Notes under the pieces: generated by a model
The model's database searches: none
The model's input: the letters and a program-made list of their open reading frames with translations, nothing else
Told to the model about the DNA's origin: nothing
From: Thermoflexales bacterium
GTDB taxonomy: Bacteria > Chloroflexota > Anaerolineae > Fen-1058
DNA: 12,870 nucleotides
Assembly: GCA_017882055.1 (NCBI GenBank)
Contig: JADGQE010000055.1
Span: 1 to 12,870, forward strand
Direction of reading: 5' to 3'
Translations under genes and position numbers: made by a program
Shown here: positions 1-7,858 of the stretch, in pieces
How the letters are laid out: each line of letters opens with the position of its first letter
How positions within the stretch are numbered: position 1 is the first letter of the stretch

Positions 1-31
1 CCGTGTTAGAGGCCTGGTCTAACGTGGACAT
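1..31 (-). CDS. 5' end of an unidentified gene (partial)
   Basis: Only the first ten codons lie in the window (MSTLDQASNT, running off the left edge), so the product cannot be named. The start is well supported. An AAAGGAGG ribosome binding site (plus-strand 38-45) sits 6 nt before the ATG at 31-29, and an extended -10 promoter lies about 30 nt further upstream. The gene diverges from typA, with about 270 bp between the two start codons. The fragment is too short to test for coding character beyond its initiation signals. Confidence 0.6.
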   Translation of the reverse strand, partial: MSTLDQASNT

Positions 32-62
32 GCAACACCTCCTTTGTTCCCCCCGTGAATTT

Positions 63-71
63 AGTATAGCA
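63..71 (-). promoter_or_regulatory. Extended -10 promoter of the left-edge gene
   Basis: On the minus strand this reads TGC-TATACT, an extended -10 element that matches TATAAT at five of six positions. A weak -35 candidate (TTGCCC) lies about 18 bp upstream. The transcript would start about 25 nt before the ribosome binding site at 38-45. The same nonamer TGCTATACT occurs before the dynamin-like gene at 7810-7818. Confidence 0.55.
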
Positions 72-124
72 CGCGCGTGCCAGCGGGGCAATAGTCCTGA
101 TGATTATACACAAGGGCTCCAAGC

Positions 125-176
125 CCGCGTCTGGCCATACCCCACTCGCCACTGGCGAATGGGTGGCCAGACGCGG
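125..176. repeat. Near-perfect 52-nt palindrome, repeat-family hairpin
   Basis: A 13-bp perfect outer stem pairs 125-137 with 164-176 (CCGCGTCTGGCCA / TGGCCAGACGCGG). A 3-nt bulge (TAC, 138-140) follows. The inner 10-bp stem has one mismatch (CCCACTCGCC at 141-150 with GGCGAATGGG at 154-163) and an ACT loop. No U-tract follows, so it is not a typical terminator. The layout GGCCA-TAC-CCCACT...TGGCC matches the cores at 7547-7582 and 10508-10543 (GCCCA-TGC-CCCACT...TGGGC), with a 3-nt bulge at the same place, so I count it as a member of the same family. It lies between the divergent promoters of the left-edge gene and typA. Apart from those signals I see nothing else in this 270-bp gap. Confidence 0.7.
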
Positions 177-196
177 ACTGAGAGCAATTCGTCCTC

Positions 197-225
197 TTGT
201 CGATCGACACCGAAACGGTTATAAT
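197..225 (+). promoter_or_regulatory. Promoter of typA
   Basis: A -35 element TTGTCG (197-202) and a perfect -10 TATAAT (220-225) are separated by 17 bp. This is the best sigma-70-type promoter in the window. Transcription should begin near 232, giving an untranslated leader of about 70 nt that contains the hairpin at 250-279. Confidence 0.7.
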
Positions 226-249
226 CTAAGTATCAACCGAGCAACATCT

Positions 250-284
250 GCACCTCGGCTTGCAGCACAGCCGGGGTGCGTTTT
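250..284 (+). promoter_or_regulatory. Leader hairpin with T-run before typA (possible attenuator)
   Basis: GCACCTCGGCT (250-260) pairs with AGCCGGGGTGC (269-279) over 11 positions, one of them a G-U pair, around an 8-nt loop. A G and four T residues follow (281-284). The hairpin lies inside the predicted typA leader, downstream of the promoter and about 20 nt before the start codon. A strong stem plus a short U-run resembles a weak intrinsic terminator or attenuator; it could also be an mRNA-stability element. The second arm covers an alternative GTG start at 276, another reason to prefer the ATG at 303. Confidence 0.45.
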
Positions 285-302
285 CGTCAGCCCAGGGAAA
301 CT

Positions 303-2156
<1,854 letters not shown>

Positions 2157-2175
2157 CCGGAAACTACGGCCCATC

Positions 2176-2220
2176 GACCCGACGACTTACGCGCAAGCGA
2201 GCCGCCGGGTCTTCTTTTTT
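2176..2220 (+). terminator. Intrinsic terminator of typA
   Basis: GACCCG (2176-2181) pairs with CGGGTC (2206-2211) around an inner segment that can form further short stems. The sequence TTCTTTTTT follows directly (2212-2220). It lies 20 nt after the typA stop codon. Confidence 0.75.
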
Positions 2221-2235
2221 AGCTGATCTATATCA

Positions 2236-2264
2236 TGTCACGCAGATGCGGTTTCTGTTATAGT
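2236..2264 (+). promoter_or_regulatory. Extended -10 promoter of the two-CxxC protein gene
   Basis: TGT-TATAGT (2256-2264) is an extended -10 element. A weak -35 candidate (TGTCAC, 2236-2241) lies 17 bp upstream. It sits between the typA terminator and the small gene at 2324, which indicates independent transcription of the small gene. Confidence 0.5.
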
Positions 2265-2323
2265 GACATAGCGCCAACACAGCCCATTACAGAATCACAT
2301 TATGGCGATCGAAAGGTTGAGAC

Positions 2324-2518
2324 ATGAACAACACCGCTGAGTCTATGCAATGCGTCAACTGCCAGCGCGGCGTCGAGCAAGTGCCGCTGCTCACGCTCAA
2401 TCATCGCAGTGGCACAGCCTACATCTGCCCGCAGTGTTTGCCGGTTTTGATTCATGAGCCGCAGATGCTTGTGGGAAAATTGGACGGTGCTGAAACGCTG
2501 CGTCCGCACGAGCATTGA
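2324..2518 (+). CDS. Small two-CxxC (zinc-ribbon-like) protein of unknown function
   Basis: A 64-residue protein with two cysteine pairs, CVNC (10-13) and CPQC (35-38), separated by 21 residues. This spacing fits a small four-cysteine zinc knuckle or ribbon; I infer metal binding from the motif. The middle (VPLLTLNHRSGTAYICPQCLPVL) could form the beta-hairpin such folds use. There is no signal peptide or membrane segment, so a cytoplasmic location is expected. The start is supported by AAAGG about 8 nt upstream and by an extended -10 promoter. The gene stands alone between two terminator-like hairpins. I do not recognise a named family; similar short cysteine-pair proteins are usually annotated as hypothetical. 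Confidence 0.75.
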   Translation: MNNTAESMQCVNCQRGVEQVPLLTLNHRSGTAYICPQCLPVLIHEPQMLVGKLDGAETLRPHEH

Positions 2519-2539
2519 GAGCCGCTTACCAACACAGCA

Positions 2540-2578
2540 CAGCCCCGCTGATGAAGATCATCGACGGGCTGATTATTT
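2540..2578. terminator. Hairpin terminator between convergent genes
   Basis: CAGCCC (2540-2545) pairs with GGGCTG (2566-2571), with an inner GATGA-AGA-TCATC stem-loop. ATTATTT follows (2572-2578). It lies 21 nt after the two-CxxC stop codon and about 30 nt beyond the stop of the minus-strand phosphatase gene. The T-rich side favours plus-strand termination; the same stem may also serve the opposing transcript. Confidence 0.55.
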
Positions 2579-2611
2579 GTGCAGGCACAATCGCCGCTGG
2601 ACTTTGTCATC

Positions 2612-3334
2612 CTATGTGACAAGGTTCGCTGGCAAGAAATCGGCGCGGTTCGTGTAAACGATATACGTGTCCTGATCGCCATAATCGATCCGCGTGATCG
2701 CGGTGTTATTCATCGAGAACCAGAGACTTTGGCGCTCCGGCATATTCAACAACGCCACCAGCCAGTGATTATAGAAGCCACCGTGACTGAACACCGCCAC
2801 GCGATCGTCAGTACCACCGTGTCGATCGCGGACTTCGCGCCAGAAACGCTGCGCCCGAATCGGTCGCTCCTCTGGCGGCTCATGTGGCCGATTCCACCAG
2901 CCCTGCTCGTCAAGTGAGTCCGGCAGCACCAGCCCTGGATAATGTGTCTCGAAGTAGGAGCGTGAGTTGCCGGGCAGCCCGATCGGCTCACCCGTGACTT
3001 CGTCATCCAAATAGATGCCGCCGCTCTCGTGCAGATCGGGCCACGCCGCCAGCGGCAAATTGAGCGCCTCAGCCACAATCGAGCCGGTGGCAACGGCGCG
3101 CACCATCAGGCTGCAATACAAATGCGTTAAGCCAAACCCCGTCACATTCTGCGGATCGCGTCCTTCAATCGAAACGGCTGAGTTCGATCGGCGCAAGAAC
3201 TCTGCCAGGGCATGCGCCTGCCTGTAACCCATGTCGGTCAATTCGGGATCGTGACTGCGGCTCTGGTTAGCGCCGGTTCGATCCCACAGCGCATTGTTAG
3301 CGGATTGAGCGTGTCGAATGAAATACAATTGCAT
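2612..3334 (-). CDS. Histidine phosphatase (phosphoglycerate mutase-like) family protein
   Basis: A 240-residue member of the histidine phosphatase superfamily, which forms a phosphohistidine intermediate. The N-terminal signature is FIRHAQS, with Arg7 and His8 as the phosphate-binding and nucleophile residues. Other expected active-site residues are Arg79 (CSLMVRA), a likely Glu103 (LHESGG) and the second His184 (VFSHGGF). The family covers phosphoglycerate mutases, fructose-2,6-bisphosphatases, alpha-ribazole phosphatases and broad-specificity phosphatases, and the sequence does not decide the substrate. The start is the ATG at 3334-3332, placing FIRHAQS at the expected N-terminal position. 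An AAGGAGAGG ribosome binding site (plus-strand 3344-3352) lies 9 nt upstream; a 32-residue upstream extension in the same frame would run through this site and the promoter. The gene is transcribed divergently from the sulfurtransferase. Confidence 0.9.
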   Translation of the reverse strand: MQLYFIRHAQSANNALWDRTGANQSRSHDPELTDMGYRQAHALAEFLRRSNSAVSIEGRDPQNVTGFGLTHLYCSLMVRAVATGSIVAEALNLPLAAWPDLHESGGIYLDDEVTGEPIGLPGNSRSYFETHYPGLVLPDSLDEQGWWNRPHEPPEERPIRAQRFWREVRDRHGGTDDRVAVFSHGGFYNHWLVALLNMPERQSLWFSMNNTAITRIDYGDQDTYIVYTNRADFLPANLVT

Positions 3335-3377
3335 GATGCGTCGCCTCTCCTTTTTAAAACATGCAAATACCGGCGCG

Positions 3378-3386
3378 ATTATAGCA
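3378..3386 (-). promoter_or_regulatory. Extended -10 promoter of the histidine phosphatase gene
   Basis: On the minus strand this reads TGC-TATAAT, a perfect extended -10. No convincing -35 lies 17-18 bp upstream, as is usual for extended -10 promoters. The leader would be about 35-40 nt with the ribosome binding site in it. The opposing sulfurtransferase promoter lies about 30 bp to the right. Confidence 0.65.
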
Positions 3387-3411
3387 TAACGGCAATCCCG
3401 GCCAGATGGTG

Positions 3412-3417
3412 TAAAAT
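3412..3417 (+). promoter_or_regulatory. -10 element directly before the sulfurtransferase start (leaderless arrangement)
   Basis: TAAAAT ends only 6 nt before the ATG at 3424, so the expected transcription start falls at or next to the A of the start codon. There is no Shine-Dalgarno-like sequence between the -10 and the ATG and no clear -35. This fits a leaderless mRNA. Confidence 0.45.
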
Positions 3418-3423
3418 AGTCGT

Positions 3424-4281
3424 ATGCCATTCACTACATTGATTTCCACCACCGACCTCGCGCAACATCTGGCCGATCCCGACTGGGCCAGCATCGATTG
3501 CAGCTTTTCGCTCAATGATACCGAACGCGGCCGGCGCGCCTATCAGCAAGCGCATATTCCCGGCGCGATCTACGCGCATCTCGACGAAGACTTGTCAGGG
3601 CCGATCGTTCGCGGCCAGACCGGGCGTCATCCCCTGCCCGCGCTTGAGGCGATCACAGCGACCTTTTCAAAATGGGGCGTCGATTCAAAAACGCAAGTCG
3701 TCGCTTATGATGATGCGGGGGGCGCAATAGCAGCAGCTCGAGTTTGGTGGTTATTACGCTGGCTCGGCCACGCCAACGTCGCCGTGCTGGATGGCGGCTG
3801 GCAGCACTGGCTGCGCGAGAATCGGCCGACGCACAGCGGCGTCGAACACCGGGCAGCGCGAACTTTCAGGCCGCAACCTCAGCCCGAATGGATCGTCACC
3901 GCCCAGGATGTGCTTGAGATGACGCACGATCCCCGTGCCAGAGTCGTCGATGTGCGCAATGCCGATCGGTATCGTGGCGAAAACGAAATCATCGATCCGA
4001 TCGCGGGACATATTCCCGGCGCCCTCTCTGCGCCTTATGCCGGCAACCTCGACGCGGACGGCAAATTCCTAACCGCCGGGCAACTGCGCGCCAAATACAA
4101 ATCGCTGCTGGGCCAGGTCGCTATCGACCACACGGCCTTCTACTGCGGCTCAGGCGTGACTGCCGCACACAGTGTCTTAGCCGTAGCCCACGCCGGCCTG
4201 GGTCAGACACGCTTGTACGCCGGATCATGGAGTGAATGGATCCTCGATCCCACGCGCCCCATCAAAACCGGCAGCGAATGA
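3424..4281 (+). CDS. sseA: Thiosulfate/3-mercaptopyruvate sulfurtransferase (tandem rhodanese domains)
   Basis: A 285-residue cytoplasmic enzyme that transfers sulfane sulfur from thiosulfate or 3-mercaptopyruvate to a thiophilic acceptor such as cyanide or a protein thiol. Two rhodanese domains are visible. The N-terminal, catalytically inert one covers about residues 1-130 (AHIPGAIYAHLDEDLSG, VVAYDDAGGAIAAARVWWLL). The C-terminal active one covers about 155-280 (RVVDVRNADRYRGE, GHIPGALSAPY). The catalytic Cys241 lies in CGSGVTA, the loop type usual for mercaptopyruvate sulfurtransferases; thiosulfate specificity cannot be excluded. The length is normal and the start MPFTTLISTTDLA fits the family. 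No ribosome binding site precedes it, but a -10 element lies at leaderless distance. The gene symbol is by analogy with the Escherichia coli enzyme. Confidence 0.93.
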   Translation: MPFTTLISTTDLAQHLADPDWASIDCSFSLNDTERGRRAYQQAHIPGAIYAHLDEDLSGPIVRGQTGRHPLPALEAITATFSKWGVDSKTQVVAYDDAGGAIAAARVWWLLRWLGHANVAVLDGGWQHWLRENRPTHSGVEHRAARTFRPQPQPEWIVTAQDVLEMTHDPRARVVDVRNADRYRGENEIIDPIAGHIPGALSAPYAGNLDADGKFLTAGQLRAKYKSLLGQVAIDHTAFYCGSGVTAAHSVLAVAHAGLGQTRLYAGSWSEWILDPTRPIKTGSE

Positions 4282-4338
4282 AATCAAAGCATACACGGGT
4301 ATCGCAGCCTAATCATTTTCAATTCAGGAGGCAATGTC

Positions 4339-5181
4339 ATGAACCGAATCCGAAATAGTTGGGGGCTGGTGAAAGCCAGCTGGGCCGTCTTGCGCGCCGA
4401 CAAGGAACTGATCGTATTCCCCGTCGTCTCGACCATCGGCGCGATCATCGTCACGCTGACCTTTGCCATTCCGATGATCATCTCGGGCCTGTTCGCAGGC
4501 CTCTCGGATGGGCGCGGCGGCAGCCAGATTACGGTGACATTTTTTGCGTTCTTGTTTTATCTCGTCCAGTACACCGTCATTTTCTACTGCAACTCGGCGC
4601 TGGTCGGCGCGGCGATGATCCGCTTGAAGGGCGGCGACCCGACCGTGCGTGACGGCTTTCGGATTGCCAGCCAGCACGTCGGCGCGATTATCGGCTACGC
4701 CCTGATCGCATCGACCGTGGGCATGGTCTTGCGCTGGTTGTCGGGGAAGGGCCTGCTCGGTCGCATCGTCGCATCGTTATTTGGACTCGCCTGGAACATC
4801 GCCACGTTTCTCTCGGTGCCAGTGCTGGTCATGGAAAACGTCGGGCCGATCGATGCGGTGAAGCGCAGCACACAGCTGCTCAAGAAAACGTGGGGCGAGC
4901 AAATCGCCGGTAATCTCGGCATCGGAGTGGTCTTCGGGTTGATCGTATTGCTGCTGTTCCTGATCTTCATCCCCGTAATCGTAGTCGCCGCATCGACTGG
5001 CTCAGCCGCCATCATCATTGCCGTGATCCTAATGTTCGTACTGGCGATCATGATCGTCAGTCTGATCGGATCAGCTCTGAACGGCATCTACACGGCCGCT
5101 GTCTACCGCTTCGCCGCCGAGGGCAATGCAGGCACTTACTTCGAGGCGGGACTGGTGGAAAACGCTTTCCGCGTCAAATGA
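4339..5181 (+). CDS. DUF6159-like multi-spanning membrane protein
   Basis: A 280-residue integral membrane protein. Hydrophobic segments lie at roughly 26-52, 64-92, 113-131, 142-165, 192-218 and 222-250. Family-like features are the N-terminal SWAVLRADKELIVFPVVS and the central VLVMENVGPIDAVKRSTQLLKKTWGEQ, a conserved amphipathic stretch between membrane helices. I recognise these as the pattern of the DUF6159 family, for which I know no established function; related folds are annotated as membrane domains of glycerophosphodiesterases. The start has an excellent AGGAGG (4326-4331) 7 nt upstream. The 57-bp gap from the sulfurtransferase could allow co-transcription, and I see no strong promoter in it. 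A 12-bp hairpin follows the stop. Confidence 0.8.
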   Translation: MNRIRNSWGLVKASWAVLRADKELIVFPVVSTIGAIIVTLTFAIPMIISGLFAGLSDGRGGSQITVTFFAFLFYLVQYTVIFYCNSALVGAAMIRLKGGDPTVRDGFRIASQHVGAIIGYALIASTVGMVLRWLSGKGLLGRIVASLFGLAWNIATFLSVPVLVMENVGPIDAVKRSTQLLKKTWGEQIAGNLGIGVVFGLIVLLLFLIFIPVIVVAASTGSAAIIIAVILMFVLAIMIVSLIGSALNGIYTAAVYRFAAEGNAGTYFEAGLVENAFRVK

Positions 5182-5198
5182 CTTCCCTTGCAACTGAA

Positions 5199-5230
5199 AC
5201 AACACCGTGGACCGCCGCCCACGGTGTTGT
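5199..5230 (+). terminator. Strong hairpin after the membrane protein gene
   Basis: A perfect 12-bp stem, ACAACACCGTGG (5199-5210) with CCACGGTGTTGT (5219-5230), has an 8-nt loop and starts 17 nt after the stop at 5181. The following sequence, CGTTAG, has no real U-run, so it is either a weak intrinsic terminator or a 3'-end stability hairpin. It also argues against starting the next gene upstream at 5188, because translation would then run through the stem. Confidence 0.5.
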
Positions 5231-5292
5231 CGTTAGCGCGGCGGGCAGCCAGCCCAGTTACGGTATTCATTCAGCAACCAGTGGAGGAAGCT

Positions 5293-6609
5293 TTGACGAC
5301 GATCAAGCCCTTTCGAGGCGTGCGGTATAACCTGCAAAAAATCCCCGATCTCTCGGCCGTGGTCAGCCAGCCCCACGACCGCGTCGAGAGCCTGAAAGAC
5401 AAGTACTACGACCTGAGTCCCTATAATGTAATCCGCTTGATCAAGGGCAGAGAGCAACCCGGCGATGGCGAGCACGCTAATGTCTACAGCCGCGCGCGAG
5501 ACACTTACCACACCTGGCTGCAAGAAGGAATCCTGGTCCGGGATCAAGCGCCGGCCTTGTATATTCTCCGCCAGACTTTCCGTCTGCCCGATGGCAGCCT
5601 GCGGGCCCGCCAGGGACTGATCGCCGCCATGGAGTTGACCCGGTTTGACGAGGGCATTGTCCTGCCGCATGAAAGGACCCTCTCCGGCAGCAGGCGGGAC
5701 CGGCTCAACTTACTTCGATCGGTAGCGACGAATTTCAGCAGCGTCTTCATCCTGTATCCGGGTGGCTCGATCAACAACCTCGTTGCGTCGATCACTGAGC
5801 AACCGCCTGCTTGGGAAGCCCGTGAATTGCTTGAGCACGAGGTGTTGCAACAATTCTGGGTCGTGACCGAACCGGAAGTCATCGCGGCAGTTGCCAAGGA
5901 GATGGCTCCCCGGCGTAACCTGATTATCGCCGATGGCCACCATCGCTACGAGACATCACTGGCCTATCGAGATGAAATGCGAGCCAAATATCCCGAGGCC
6001 CCGCCCAATGTCGGCTTCAACTATCGCTCCGTCGCGTTGGTCAGTATGGACGATCCGGGATTGGTGATCCTGCCGACCCACCGCCTCGTCCATGCCGATC
6101 GCCGCATGAGCGGAGCCGAAACCCTCGAACAGGCCAAAGAATATTTCGAAGTGGTGCCCGTCGAAAGCCGGGCAGAACTTGAGAGCAAGCTCAAGGCAGC
6201 CCAGCCATTACCCCGACCCTGCTTCGGCTTTTATGGCGGAACAACAGCAGTGCTCACACTGCGCAATGCCGAAGTGATGGATCAACTCGTGCCCGATCGT
6301 TCGATCGAATGGCGCAGGCTCGACGTTGCGGTTCTGCACGAATTGTTCATCGAGCAGGTGTTAGGCATTGACAAGCAAGCCGTAGCCGATCACGAACCGG
6401 TCGAGTTTCTGCGAGACGCGCAGGCGGGTTATGAAGCCGTCGATCAAGGGAAGGCGGAATTCCTGCTGTTGATGAACCCCACCCGCCTGGAGCAGGTGCA
6501 AGCCTGCAGCGCCGCTGGTGAGCGCATGCCCCAGAAGTCCACCGATTTCTACCCCAAGGTGATCAGCGGATTGGTCGCACTGCCAGCCGGCGTCGAAGAG
6601 AGGCTATAG
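5293..6609 (+). CDS. DUF1015 family protein
   Basis: A 438-residue soluble protein. The N-terminal segment TTIKPFRGVRYN and the motif ADGHHRYET (213-221) identify the DUF1015 family, which is sometimes labelled ParB/Spo0J-like in databases. Its biochemical role is not established to my knowledge. The length is usual for the family. I start at the TTG at 5293, preceded by GGAGG (5283-5287) with 5-nt spacing, because TTIKPFRGVRYN then forms the N-terminus as in homologues. The longer frame from 5188 (also TTG) would include the hairpin at 5199-5230 and a low-complexity stretch with no family likeness. The 3' end is followed by a palindromic repeat, and no obvious operon partner is present. Confidence 0.88.
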   Translation: MTTIKPFRGVRYNLQKIPDLSAVVSQPHDRVESLKDKYYDLSPYNVIRLIKGREQPGDGEHANVYSRARDTYHTWLQEGILVRDQAPALYILRQTFRLPDGSLRARQGLIAAMELTRFDEGIVLPHERTLSGSRRDRLNLLRSVATNFSSVFILYPGGSINNLVASITEQPPAWEARELLEHEVLQQFWVVTEPEVIAAVAKEMAPRRNLIIADGHHRYETSLAYRDEMRAKYPEAPPNVGFNYRSVALVSMDDPGLVILPTHRLVHADRRMSGAETLEQAKEYFEVVPVESRAELESKLKAAQPLPRPCFGFYGGTTAVLTLRNAEVMDQLVPDRSIEWRRLDVAVLHELFIEQVLGIDKQAVADHEPVEFLRDAQAGYEAVDQGKAEFLLLMNPTRLEQVQACSAAGERMPQKSTDFYPKVISGLVALPAGVEERL

Positions 6610-6651
6610 CCTGACTCTCCTGAAAGAACCATGATCTCACGCACGCCAGCG

Positions 6652-6688
6652 GCCCATGTCCTCAGCCCAGTGGGCTGAGGACATGGGC
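6652..6688. repeat. Perfect 17-bp palindrome, repeat-family hairpin
   Basis: GCCCATGTCCTCAGCCC (6652-6668) pairs perfectly with 6672-6688 around a 3-nt loop. On the minus strand the flanks read GCGGCTT-GCCCATG on one side and TGGGC-CGCTGGCG on the other. They match the flanks of the cores in repeats A and B (GCGCTTGCCCATG and TGGGCCGCCAGGCG), while the inner stem is quite different in sequence. It lies 42 nt after the DUF1015 stop. A U-run is absent, so a terminator role is possible but not the best explanation. The rest of the 206-bp gap 6610-6815 shows nothing else I can support apart from the ribosome binding site at its end. Confidence 0.7.
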
Positions 6689-6815
6689 AAGCCGCTAAGC
6701 CGCAAAGAAGAAAATTTCTGATTCTAACGGATTCTGTGGTTTGGCTGGCTGATCAGTGACAAAATGGATTTCTGTGCTATTCCTTGACGAGCAAGTTCAC
6801 GTCAGGGAGGTTCAG

Positions 6816-7697
6816 ATGTCCGAATCAGCACCCGACCGCGAAAGAAAGTGTCGCACGGAAAAAGACTCGGAAGTGTTGGGCCGGGGTTCTAAACGGATCT
6901 GCCTCCCCATTGCGCGCGCAGAGCATGACCACGTCTTGGCCGACCCCGTTGCCTTTCGCCAGTGTCTGGATGGGCTGGTTGGGCAATATCCAGAATTATT
7001 TCCCAAAGCGATGGGGGCGGGCTACACCTTGCATGACATCTTACCCGCCTCCCAGAAAATGCCGAACCTCCGTCTGCGCCGTATCCAAGTGACCCACCCG
7101 GAGAATCCGAACGGCGAGGTGTTTACCATTGCGCCTTCGTTTGTCTTACCCTATATGACGGGTTACACCGATGACGTCGAGAAAGCCTCGTTCCTCCGCG
7201 GCGAATTTGGCGTGCCCTATTGGGGCTTGACCCATGTTTTTGGGCACACGGATATGTATTGGGAACGGCTCGAACTCGGGCTGGGCCGAAATAGTATCGT
7301 CGGCACAACCGTCAAACAGCCTGACCAGTTACCCCAGAATCTGCTCGCGGACGAGAAACACACTCGGCTCCATGGGGCCACCGTGTATATCGCCACCACC
7401 GTGGGGGCTGACTGTATCTTGGGCGCCTCTGTGGCTCTCCATGCCAATGAAAAGGACTTGACCGACGCTTATCAGCAATTTAAGGTTACTACTCAGCCTG
7501 CGTCACACCGCACTGCATGCAGTGGGTGCAAGTGTTGCGAGCGCTTGCCCATGCCCCACTCCGCACAGCGGAGTGGGTGGGCCGCCAGGCGTTTGCGAAG
7601 CAACACATGCGGTGCAGTGCTCCCGTCTCTGTGTGACCAGCTAGAGACCCTTCGCCGCTACGCGGCTCAGGGTGACACTGCGAAAAGTGTAGCCTGA
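6816..7697 (+). pseudogene. Truncated transposase-like gene fused to repeat A
   Basis: The ATG at 6816 is preceded by GGGAGG with 5-nt spacing; a GTG 20 codons upstream is open but less likely. The first roughly 223 codons (to about 7484) resemble the N-terminal part of a large transposase family that I know from environmental genomes but cannot name. The likeness covers CLPIARAEHDHVLADP, PELFPKAMGAGYTLHD, FVLPYMTGYTDDVEK, FGVPYWGLTHVFG, LGRNSIVGTTV and LLADEKHTRLHGATVYIATT. The Asp-Glu of LLADEKH may be the first catalytic acidic residue of a DDE nuclease (inference). The family continues for a couple of hundred residues more, with the remaining catalytic residues. Here, directly after YQQFK, the frame enters repeat A at VTTQPA and is translated as Cys-, Arg- and Ser-rich sequence until the TGA at 7695-7697. 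The protein should be non-functional. No matching 3' part follows the repeat, and no inverted terminal repeats of a full insertion sequence are evident. Confidence 0.65.
7484..7694. repeat. Composite palindromic repeat A (MITE-like)
   Basis: It begins with GGTTACTACTCAGCC-TGCGTCA, the same terminus as both ends of repeat B. A perfect 14-bp palindrome (CACTGCATGCAGTG, 7511-7524) follows. Then comes a 69-nt core (7535-7603) with the stem CCCACTCCGC-ACA-GCGGAGTGGG (7555-7577), flanked by GCCCA-TGC and TGGGC. Outer arms GCACTGCA/TGCAGTGC and AGTGTTGC/GCAACACA add nested pairing. The right part (ACCCTTCGCCGCTACGCGGC and CAGGGTGACAC) resembles short dispersed intergenic palindromes common in many bacterial genomes. 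It interrupts the transposase-like frame and has no coding capacity of its own. The right boundary is approximate. Confidence 0.65.
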
Positions 7698-7809
7698 TCG
7701 TACGCCCGATCGATTAGAAGCACGTTAAAGCCATCTCGATCTTAGCACGAAGTCACCGCCGCCTGGTAGAGACGAAAAATCGTTGGCAACCGATCATGGG
7801 TTGACGTTG

Positions 7810-7818
7810 TGCTATACT
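7810..7818 (+). promoter_or_regulatory. Extended -10 promoter of the dynamin-like gene
   Basis: TGC-TATACT (7810-7818) lies 41 nt before the ATG at 7859 and is identical to the element before the left-edge gene. The expected transcription start is near 7825. The attractive TTGACG at 7801 is only 6 bp upstream of the -10 and cannot be its -35. The 161-bp gap 7698-7858 otherwise shows nothing I can identify. Confidence 0.6.
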
Positions 7819-7858
7819 TCCATAAGTGTACCGATTCAACGCGATGCAGGAATAAGGC

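Noticed and set aside
5188..5292. Extension of the DUF1015 protein to a TTG at 5188
   Set aside because: The extension would run through a perfect 12-bp hairpin and lacks family likeness, while TTG at 5293 has a GGAGG at 5-nt spacing and gives the family N-terminus.
6652..6688. The perfect palindrome as an intrinsic terminator of the DUF1015 gene
   Set aside because: There is no U-run after the stem, and its flanks match the repeat-family hairpins, so it is listed as a repeat.
7801..7818. TTGACG as a -35 box for the dynamin-like gene
   Set aside because: It is only 6 bp from the TATACT element, far from the 16-18 bp needed; the promoter is better explained as extended -10.
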